DNA of 11,638 bases. It comes from Phycisphaerae bacterium (GTDB lineage: Bacteria; Planctomycetota; Phycisphaerae; SM23-33). The notes under the pieces are model-generated. The model did not search any database. It was not told the origin of the DNA and saw nothing but the letters and a program-made list of their open reading frames with translations. Both the position numbers and the translations under genes were made by a program. The DNA lies in NCBI GenBank assembly GCA_030628445.1, contig DAOVQV010000021.1, forward strand, positions 1 to 11,638. Reading direction: 5' to 3'. Shown piece by piece: positions 6,934 to 11,638 of the stretch (positions are counted from its first letter, which is position 1; each line of letters starts with the position of its first letter).

Positions 6934-7962
6934 CTACCACCGTTTGGTAAGCATAAGCCCCACTGCGCCGCGCTGCGGGTCGGTGTACGGCAGCACGTCC
7001 ATTCCGAAGATTTTCGCTTCGTGATTCTGTGACACGGCGTGCCCGATTGCGATACCTATCAGCGCGCCGGAGATAACGTCGGCGAAATCGTGGTTCCGCG
7101 CGTCGATGCGCTCGTACCCGACGTAGCTGGCGAGTATAAACAGCGGGACGCCCACCCAAGGCCCGTACGCCTCATGCATCACGGTCGCCAAGCAGAAGGT
7201 GCTGGAGGTATGCCCGCTGGGCCAGCCGAACTCATCGCCGTTGGGGCTCTCCGTTCGGGCCAGAACCTTCAGACCCATCGTCGCCAGACCGTTCAGCGCC
7301 AAGGCCGAAAAAAGCGTCTTGGACACCTCGTAAGTCTTCGTGTCGCCTCGCGCCAGTGAGGTCAGGTACATCGCCCCGGCGACACCGAAATGCGTCCCCG
7401 GATTACCCCCCACGTCGCCGACCGTATCCCAGAACGTGTTAAGCTGCGACCCGTGCCGCGTGAAATGGTCAGCCACCTGGTCGTTCCCGCGGTTACCTGA
7501 AAGGACAATCCCCGTCACCCCCGCACCCGCCAGCATCACCAGCGCGAGCGGATTCTTGGCGGTCGCCAGCGTGTCGTCCCACATCATCGGGGCGAATTCC
7601 TTCGCGTCGCGCCCAAAGCTGCGCCAAAAGTCCCCCGGATACGCAGGTCCGCGCCGCTTCATCCAGTGGACGAACCCGCCCCCTTCGCCCGGCACCCCTA
7701 AAGGCGGCGCCGCGCCGCCTTCGCCCGACTGCGCAACGAGCAGCTCGCTACCCAGGGCCGCCCAGCACTCACTCATCTGCGGAGTGTCCGTGCGGGACTG
7801 CTCAACACCGCCGCCGGGGCCATCGAGCATCGCCAACTGCGGCAAGCTCGAAAGCTCATATCGCTGAATCGCAGCGTCGAACGCCTGCTGATCGGCGTGC
7901 GAACAGCCCGCCAGCAACACGCCACCCACCAGCAACCCAACCAAATATGCTAAACGCCGCAT
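6934..7962 (-). CDS. PAP2-family (type 2 phosphatidic acid phosphatase) lipoprotein
   Basis: This 342-residue protein opens with a lipoprotein signal, MRRLAYLVGLLVGGVLLAGC, whose lipobox LLAGC predicts processing at C20. A poorly conserved glycine-rich region follows (about 45-105), then the PAP2 domain (about 135-310). Motif 2 is WPSGHTSS (P248, S249, G250, H251). Motif 3 is intact as R285-x5-H291-x3-D295 (ERIDARNHDFADV). Motif 1 reads K232-x6-S-P rather than the usual K-x6-R-P. The family removes phosphate from lipid or isoprenoid phosphates on the outer face of membranes; the substrate here is unknown. I choose ATG 7962 because the signal peptide begins there and AAAGGG lies upstream, although the frame is open to 8064. 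The protein may be tethered to a membrane facing the periplasm. Confidence 0.85.
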   Translation of the reverse strand: MRRLAYLVGLLVGGVLLAGCSHADQQAFDAAIQRYELSSLPQLAMLDGPGGGVEQSRTDTPQMSECWAALGSELLVAQSGEGGAAPPLGVPGEGGGFVHWMKRRGPAYPGDFWRSFGRDAKEFAPMMWDDTLATAKNPLALVMLAGAGVTGIVLSGNRGNDQVADHFTRHGSQLNTFWDTVGDVGGNPGTHFGVAGAMYLTSLARGDTKTYEVSKTLFSALALNGLATMGLKVLARTESPNGDEFGWPSGHTSSTFCLATVMHEAYGPWVGVPLFILASYVGYERIDARNHDFADVISGALIGIAIGHAVSQNHEAKIFGMDVLPYTDPQRGAVGLMLTKRW

Positions 7963-7986
7963 AGAAACACCCTTTCCCCTCCGACG

Positions 7987-7998
7987 GTCCGCACGGAC
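7987..7998. repeat. 12-bp palindrome upstream of the PAP2 gene
   Basis: GTCCG-CA-CGGAC is a 5-bp perfect inverted repeat with a 2-base centre, 25-36 bp upstream of the PAP2 start. Its position would suit an operator, but in GC-rich DNA such short repeats are frequent by chance. Confidence 0.2.
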
Positions 7999-8094
7999 AG
8001 TACATACATCATCGGCTACCAGCAAGGGAAGAACTTGAGCCTTTACCGCATGCAAACCGCGCAACGCACCGGCGAGACGACCCGAGGGAAAGAC

Positions 8095-9399
8095 TCACTT
8101 CGTCCCAGAGGCCTGCTCTTTGACCTCTTTGCTGATTCGCATGGCGCACCAAGCGCGGCCGCACATGGAGCAGAAGTCCCCGTCAGGGTCGACCTGGTCC
8201 CGCCCGCGGATCGCAGATGCGGCCTCGCCGTCGAAGGCCAGGGCGAACTGCCCAGCCCAGTCGAACCGCGCGCGGGCCTCAGATATCCGATCGTCCCAGT
8301 CACGAGCGCCGACGTGCCCGCGAGCGACGTCGGCTGCGTGTGCGGCGATCTTATAGGCGATACACCCCGCCTTGACGTCCTCGCCGGTGGGCAGCGCCAA
8401 GTGCTCCGCGGGCGTGACGTAACACAGGAAGCTGGCGCCGTAGTACGCCGCGGCCGTAGCCCCAATCGCCGAGGTAATATGATCGTAACCCGGAAAGGCG
8501 TCCGTGACGATCGGGCCCAGCACGTAGAACGGAGCGCCGTCGCAAAGCTCCTGTTGGCGTGTCATGTTCATCTGAATCTGATCGAACGGGATGTGCCCCG
8601 GGCCTTCGACAATCGTCTGAACCCCGGCGGCGCGGGCGCGTCCCACCAGCTCGCCGAGTACTTCCAGCTCGGCGAACTGGGCCTCGTCGGATGCATCGGC
8701 CAGGCACCCAGGCCGAAGGGCGTCGCCCAGCGAATACGCCACGTCGTACTCGGCGAGAATGGCGCTGATCTCGTCGAACATCTCATACATCGGGTTCTCG
8801 CGGCCGTGATGGACCATCCACTTAACCAGCAGGGATCCACCCCGCGAGACCATGCCCATCTTGCGCTTCTGGGTCAACGCCAAGTGCTTCCGCAAAACAC
8901 CGGCGTGGATCGTGAAAAAATCAACCCCTTGGGCGGCCTGGGCGGAAACGCCCGCGAGAATATCGTCGTAGGTAAGCTGCTCGATCGGTCTTTCGACGAT
9001 CATCGAGTAGATAGGAACGGTTCCGACCGGGACGGTGGCGTTGGCGATCAGATACCGGCGCGTCTCGTCCAGATCCCCGCCGGTGGACAGGTCCATGACG
9101 GTATCGGCGCCGTACTTGACGGCCCATTGCAGCTTGAGAAGCTCCTGGTCCTTGCAGCTGCTGTCCGCCGAGGCGCCTATGTTGGCGTTGATCTTGGTGC
9201 CCACGGCCCGGCCGATCCCGATCGGGTCAAGCTTGGCGCCGCCGTCGGCGCCGTTCAGGTGGCGGCGGTTCGCCGGGATCACCACGCGACCCGCTGCGAC
9301 CTCGTCGCGGATCCGCTGGGGGGCGATGCCTTCTCGCCGTGCGACACGCTCCATTTGCTCGGTTATTCGGCCCGCTCGTGCTTGTTGAAGTTGAGTCAT
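8095..9399 (-). CDS. thiC: Phosphomethylpyrimidine synthase ThiC, short form
   Basis: ThiC is a radical-SAM enzyme that rearranges aminoimidazole ribotide into hydroxymethylpyrimidine phosphate, the pyrimidine half of thiamine, in the cytoplasm. The 434-residue product is the short form, lacking the long N-terminal domain of proteobacterial and plant enzymes. It shows NANIGAS (71-77), DLSTGGDLDETR (103-114), VERPIEQL, RGGSL, the EGPGHIPFDQI segment (265-275) and YVTPAEHLALPTGEDVK (327-343). The [4Fe-4S] site is intact near the C-terminus as DFCSMCGRAWC (C410, C413, C418; CX2CX4C). The frame is open upstream to 9501, but that part overlaps the riboswitch, so I place the start at ATG 9399 with AAGGA seven bases before it. 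Expression is predicted to be shut off by thiamine pyrophosphate through the upstream riboswitch. No other thi gene lies in the window. Confidence 0.98.
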   Translation of the reverse strand: MTQLQQARAGRITEQMERVARREGIAPQRIRDEVAAGRVVIPANRRHLNGADGGAKLDPIGIGRAVGTKINANIGASADSSCKDQELLKLQWAVKYGADTVMDLSTGGDLDETRRYLIANATVPVGTVPIYSMIVERPIEQLTYDDILAGVSAQAAQGVDFFTIHAGVLRKHLALTQKRKMGMVSRGGSLLVKWMVHHGRENPMYEMFDEISAILAEYDVAYSLGDALRPGCLADASDEAQFAELEVLGELVGRARAAGVQTIVEGPGHIPFDQIQMNMTRQQELCDGAPFYVLGPIVTDAFPGYDHITSAIGATAAAYYGASFLCYVTPAEHLALPTGEDVKAGCIAYKIAAHAADVARGHVGARDWDDRISEARARFDWAGQFALAFDGEAASAIRGRDQVDPDGDFCSMCGRAWCAMRISKEVKEQASGTK

Positions 9400-9430
9400 C
9401 CTGCAATCCTTACCGCTGCCGGTGCGGTGC

Positions 9431-9460
9431 AATAAAATCGGCCGCCGATCAAAGCGGCCG
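9431..9460 (-). terminator. Intrinsic terminator of the thiC riboswitch
   Basis: In the RNA, CGGCCGC (9460-9454) and GCGGCCG (9445-9439) form a perfect 7-bp GC stem around an 8-base loop. The run ATTTTATT (9438-9431) follows at once. It lies between the aptamer and the thiC ribosome-binding site, where an attenuating terminator is expected. Confidence 0.9.
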
Positions 9461-9491
9461 GAAACGCAAACAGATTCATCTCCGTCCGCTT
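9452..9491 (-). promoter_or_regulatory. Antiterminator helix of the thiC riboswitch
   Basis: AAGCGG (9491-9486) can pair with CCGCTT (9457-9452), and after one A/G mismatch CGG (9484-9482) pairs with CCG (9461-9459). The first strand is the 3' side of P1 and the second is the 5' arm of the terminator, so this helix excludes both. It should form when no ligand is bound and allow thiC transcription. Confidence 0.75.
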
Positions 9492-9610
9492 CCCTACGCA
9501 ACTCACCCCGTCGCCCGATATCGGCGAGGGATTCATTGATCAGGTTCGAAGGGTCCTCTCAGTCCTGCCCGGGCCCTATCGGCCCTTCGGGACGCCCCTA
9601 GCGAACGACC
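9481..9610 (-). ncRNA. TPP riboswitch (THI element) aptamer upstream of thiC
   Basis: Read on the minus strand, the conserved THI-box blocks appear in order. P1 is CGTTCGC (9607-9601), which pairs with GCGGACG (9489-9483). GGGGC (9598-9594) is followed by the P3 arm, a GGGCC/GGCCC hairpin with GTCC/GGAC at its base. Then come CTGAGA (9562-9557), ACCC (9554-9551), GAACCTGATC (9547-9538) and finally GCGTAGGGA (9499-9491). The P5 arm is enlarged: 38 bases separate CTGATC from GCGTAG, against about 12-14 in well-known examples. It folds as CAA/TTG, then CCC/GGG and TCGCC/GGCGA. The aptamer binds thiamine pyrophosphate. With the terminator and antiterminator just downstream it forms a transcriptional off-switch for thiC. 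Confidence 0.95.
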
Positions 9611-9612
9611 CT

Positions 9613-9641
9613 ATCCTAACGCGCAAACATCCCGCCAACAA
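9613..9641 (-). promoter_or_regulatory. Possible promoter of the thiC riboswitch transcript
   Basis: TTGTTG (9641-9636) and TAGGAT (9618-9613) are spaced by 17 bp just before the 5' strand of P1. A start near 9606-9608 would give an RNA beginning at P1. The hexamers match only three and four consensus positions, so the call rests mainly on position. Confidence 0.35.
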
Positions 9642-9650
9642 GCTCAAGAC

Positions 9651-9682
9651 AAAAACGCTCGCGCGCTGCCGCCGGGAGAGCG
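9651..9682 (-). terminator. Candidate terminator of the lipoprotein-UVR operon
   Basis: In the RNA, CGCTC (9682-9678) pairs with GAGCG (9660-9656) and is followed directly by TTTTTG (9655-9650). The 17-base loop is GC-rich and may pair further. A second, T-less hairpin (9693-9709, 7 bp with one G-U and loop AAA) sits immediately after the UVR stop codon. Together they plausibly end that transcript before the thiC leader. Confidence 0.42.
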
Positions 9683-9709
9683 ATTCGACTTCAGACGCCT
9701 TTGGCGCCT

Positions 9710-10468
9710 TCAGATCCCGCCCGCGGCGCGGCGGAGCCTGTTATGCAGCGTCGCGGCGTCCTCGTAGCGTTCTTCTTCGACGGCCCGGGCCAGTTCCCGC
9801 CTCATCTTTTCAACCGGATCGATGGGTATCTTGGCCTTGATGTCACCGGCCATGTCCTCCAGCAGCGCGATTTCCCCGCAGCTGCTGAGGGCCTCTTCCT
9901 GACCGGTCCGCCGGTAGAAGTCCTCGATCTGTTCGATCCCCTCCTGCACGGCCGCCAGGGCAGCTTTTGCTGTGTTGGCGTTCAGGGCCACGTGCGCCCG
10001 CGCACGGGCGTGCATCATCATCACGTACGGGCGGTACTGCTCCAGCGAGACCCGATCGTCCGGGCTGCGCGCATAGGCCGCGCAGAGGTCGAATACGCGA
10101 AGGTTCCGCTTCGTGTCGCGCCCGACGGCCTCGTAGCCGCCCAGCACGAACGCCGCCAGGTACCGGTGATAATACATCAACCCCTCGGCCCGAAGCGCCT
10201 GGCAGGCGTCTTCGGGCAGCTCAAAACCCTCGTCGGTGCCTTTGGCGTGCTTGTGTTCGGCGAGCTTCTTTTCGTAATAGGCCAGCAGCGACTCCTGCCC
10301 ATGGGGCCTTTGCCCGTCGGGCCTCCCGGCCGTCTCCATCTGAAGAAGTCCCAGATCGAGGCGCAGTTGTATTTTTTCACGGCCGTCGTCGCCGACGATC
10401 TTGCGGACCGTAACCCGCCCCGGGTCGTAAGGCCAGTCGCCCAAGATTCGGCCGATATCCAGGCTCAT
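9710..10468 (-). CDS. UVR-motif (UvrB/UvrC motif) helical protein, planctomycete-type
   Basis: This 252-residue protein begins MSLDIGRILGDWPYDPGRV and contains the segment GDDGREKIQLRLDLGLLQME followed by GRPDGQRPHG. I associate these blocks with a conserved UVR-domain family of Planctomycetota. The middle (about 90-200) is helical, with aromatic-rich helices such as MYYHRYLAAFVLGGYEAV. The C-terminal ~30 residues are a UVR motif, MRRELARAVEEERYEDAATL (222-241), the short paired helix that mediates protein contacts in UvrB, UvrC, McsA and ClpC. No nuclease or metal-binding residues are visible, so an adaptor role is more likely than catalysis; this is inference. Its ATG overlaps the stop of the upstream lipoprotein gene (ATGA at 10468-10465), indicating translational coupling. 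The frame is open to 10558, but the family-like start is at 10468. Confidence 0.8.
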   Translation of the reverse strand: MSLDIGRILGDWPYDPGRVTVRKIVGDDGREKIQLRLDLGLLQMETAGRPDGQRPHGQESLLAYYEKKLAEHKHAKGTDEGFELPEDACQALRAEGLMYYHRYLAAFVLGGYEAVGRDTKRNLRVFDLCAAYARSPDDRVSLEQYRPYVMMMHARARAHVALNANTAKAALAAVQEGIEQIEDFYRRTGQEEALSSCGEIALLEDMAGDIKAKIPIDPVEKMRRELARAVEEERYEDAATLHNRLRRAAGGI

Positions 10469-11265
10469 TTCTCGCCGCCTCGCCGTGGGAAGTCGATGGC
10501 GGGTAAGGTTGCTCGCCTGGAGACCTCCACGCCGGAGAACTCCGCCTCCAGGACGCACTTACCCCCATTCAGTATATGCTCACCGATCCGGACAATCCGT
10601 ATCCGTTTGGGAAAACCCAGACCGTTCGGTGTCATCATGTATTCGAACGTGGTGAAGGTTCCGTCCTCGCCGGGCCGATCGCCGCTTCGCGTCACAAAAC
10701 GCAGCATGTGGCTTGTCGCGTCGAAGTAATAGGCCCACGGCGTACCGTCGTCGTCGAGCACACCGACGCGGATCACGTCGCCACCTTCCACCTTCGAACG
10801 CCGCAGATTCAGTGCATGTTCGCCGCGGCCCAGCAGGTTCATAGGCCCGCGCGCGCAGTGCAGTATCGTCGAAAGATCTTCGCCCAGGCGGGAAGTGAAC
10901 CGCTCGTCGGGCGAAAAGCCATGGGCCTTCACCTGGCACGAGCCGGAATCGTCAACGGTCGCCTTCCAACGCCCTTGCGGCGCCTTGGCCCATGCGGTGA
11001 TCTTCCCGCCTCGCAGGTCGATCAGTTGCTTCTGACGCGAGATCGAGGCGGCGCCGTCCTGGTCATAGCTGCTCACGAGCGCCCAGGCCTCCACCGCCCC
11101 CACACCTCGCCATCCCTCAAGCCCGCCGATCACCTCCACCCCGGCGATGATGACCTGGCGAGCTGGGCCTAAATCGTACCGATCGTACCCGCCCGGGCCC
11201 AACTGACCACAACCGCCCGAGACCAACCCCAACCAGACAACCACCGCCACATACACGCCTCTCAT
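10465..11265 (-). CDS. Putative lipoprotein of unknown function, possible LolA/LolB-like fold
   Basis: The 266-residue product starts with a short secretion signal, MRGVYVAVVVWLGLVSGGC, with a cysteine at 19. The lipobox (SGGC) is imperfect, so lipidation is likely but not certain. The mature part alternates strands, and its second half (AYYFDATSHMLRFVTRSG at 178-195, then TFTTFEYM and NGLGFPKRIRIVR) recalls outer-membrane lipoprotein carrier-type beta domains, in which a sugar- or lipid-facing sheet ends in a 'G-x-x-x-P' strand. That resemblance is weak and inferred by eye. ATG 11265 is preceded by a perfect AAGGAG six bases away; an upstream in-frame start at 11304 lacks this. The gene is coupled to the UVR-domain gene by a 4-base overlap and lies 91 bp downstream of the tRNA-Arg gene on the same strand, so it may be partly read from the tRNA promoter. 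Confidence 0.75.
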   Translation of the reverse strand: MRGVYVAVVVWLGLVSGGCGQLGPGGYDRYDLGPARQVIIAGVEVIGGLEGWRGVGAVEAWALVSSYDQDGAASISRQKQLIDLRGGKITAWAKAPQGRWKATVDDSGSCQVKAHGFSPDERFTSRLGEDLSTILHCARGPMNLLGRGEHALNLRRSKVEGGDVIRVGVLDDDGTPWAYYFDATSHMLRFVTRSGDRPGEDGTFTTFEYMMTPNGLGFPKRIRIVRIGEHILNGGKCVLEAEFSGVEVSRRATLPAIDFPRRGGEK

Positions 11266-11356
11266 CCCAAACTCCTTGTCCTTAAATGCAAGAAACCGAC
11301 CCATCCAAACTATGGCGCGGCCAGGCGCAAAACCACGCCCCGAAAGGCTTCAACAA

Positions 11357-11429
11357 TATCCCCGGCGCGACTCGAACGCGCAACCTCTTGCTCCGGAGGC
11401 AAGCGCTCTATCCATTGAGCTACGGGGAC
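11357..11429 (-). tRNA. tRNA-Arg, anticodon CCG
   Basis: The 73-base minus-strand gene folds into a full cloverleaf. The acceptor arm is GTCCCCG/CGGGGAT, the D arm GCTC...GAGC, the anticodon arm CTTGC/GCAAG around loop CTCCGGA, the variable loop AGGTT, and the T arm GCGCG/CGCGC around TTCGAGT. The discriminator is A. Loop position 33 is T and positions 34-36 are CCG, which reads the arginine codon CGG. The CCA end is not encoded (TTG follows). The first acceptor pair is a G1-U72 wobble. Confidence 0.96.
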
Positions 11430-11446
11430 CTCGCCACAGCAGAACA

Positions 11447-11475
11447 ATTTTCGGGCCAACATGCACGGATGTCAA
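11447..11475 (-). promoter_or_regulatory. Promoter of the tRNA-Arg gene
   Basis: A perfect -35 box, TTGACA (11475-11470), is followed after exactly 17 bp by GAAAAT (11452-11447), which matches four of six -10 positions. The predicted start near 11440 gives a leader of about 11 bases before the mature tRNA 5' end at 11429. Confidence 0.75.
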
Positions 11476-11620
11476 TGCTCGCACGATGCAGGGATGGACA
11501 GTGCGCTGAGGTTTTGGCCAAGCCATGGCATTGTGCGGGTTCGCGCGGGGCATCCCAATCGGTAACCAACGCGGACGCAGCGGGTTTCGGCCGCTGACCG
11601 GAGCGGATAGAATACGCATC

Positions 11621-11638
11621 ATGAAGTACCCCGCCATA
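11621..11638 (+). CDS. Possible 5' end of a plus-strand gene cut by the window edge
   Basis: ATG at 11621 opens a frame (MKYPAI) that runs off the window after six codons. TAGAAT at 11608-11613 matches five of six -10 positions and lies 7 bases before the ATG, an arrangement like that of the yhaM-like gene, so a leaderless start is possible. There is no clear -35 and too little protein to name anything. Confidence 0.3.

Noticed and set aside
6695..7024. Plus-strand frame of 109 codons across the PAP2/GNAT gap
   Set aside because: It starts at a TTG without a ribosome-binding site, overlaps the end of the PAP2 gene and has a random-looking Arg/Pro-rich product.
8035..9435. Long plus-strand open frame (466 codons) opposite thiC
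   Set aside because: It is an antisense shadow produced by GC-rich third positions of thiC. The thiC reading has full motifs and the antisense protein resembles nothing.
9400..9501. Extended N-terminus of ThiC starting at 9501
   Set aside because: These codons lie inside the riboswitch and its terminator. Family homology and the AAGGA ribosome-binding site place the start at 9399.
9701..10729. Plus-strand open frame of 342 codons opposite the UVR-domain gene
   Set aside because: It is an antisense shadow spanning two overlapping real genes and lacks a plausible start region.
11350..11637. Minus-strand open frame of 95 codons at the window end
   Set aside because: It runs straight through the tRNA-Arg gene and its promoter and has an unlikely protein composition.
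1..11638. CRISPR arrays, insertion sequences, phage or toxin-antitoxin modules
   Set aside because: No regularly spaced direct repeats, transposase or integrase motifs, terminal inverted repeats or paired small toxin/antitoxin frames were seen.

Overview
The window is a GC-rich bacterial chromosomal segment with tightly packed genes on both strands. Its contents point to a Planctomycetota-like (Phycisphaerae-like) organism. This rests on my recognition of a UVR-motif protein with a conserved N-terminus of the kind seen in that group, an LpxL-type lipid A acyltransferase (so a Gram-negative envelope), several putative lipoproteins and a short-form ThiC. The assignment is an inference from protein resemblance; there is no rRNA to fix it.

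Layout. Bases 1-543 (+) hold the C-terminal end of a glycoside hydrolase that resembles an alpha-galactosidase. At 657-1821 (+) a small YlbF/YmcA-type protein is followed closely by a two-part GNAT acetyltransferase. A YhaM-type OB-fold/HD 3'-5' exoribonuclease (1829-2809, -) converges on the acetyltransferase with 7 bp between stop codons. It is divergent from proS (2895-4643, +), which is followed by a lipid A acyltransferase (4681-5616, +). The 85-bp yhaM/proS gap carries two back-to-back promoters that share their -35 region, and the yhaM-like transcript is predicted to be leaderless.

Bases 5667-10468 are read from the minus strand: a small membrane protein, a streptothricin-acetyltransferase-like GNAT, a PAP2-family phosphatase lipoprotein, thiC, a UVR-domain protein, and then (10465-11265) a putative lipoprotein whose stop overlaps the UVR gene's start (ATGA). 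A tRNA-Arg(CCG) gene at 11357-11429 (-), with its own good promoter, lies upstream of the lipoprotein gene. A possible new plus-strand gene starts at 11621 and runs off the window.

The best-resolved regulatory element is a TPP riboswitch ahead of thiC (9481-9610, -). Its whole expression platform can be read: a 7-bp P1, a conserved THI-box core with an enlarged P5 arm, and an intrinsic terminator. The 5' arm of the terminator can instead pair with the 3' strand of P1 to form an antiterminator. This predicts thiamine-pyrophosphate-induced transcription termination.

Most of the window is core metabolism and housekeeping (tRNA charging, thiamine synthesis, RNA turnover, envelope lipids). I found no CRISPR array, insertion sequence, phage module or toxin-antitoxin pair, and no clear evidence of a wholly new system. 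The most interesting items are the riboswitch architecture, the overlapping divergent promoters with a leaderless gene, the nearness of two RNA-decay-type genes, and several proteins with unassigned functions.
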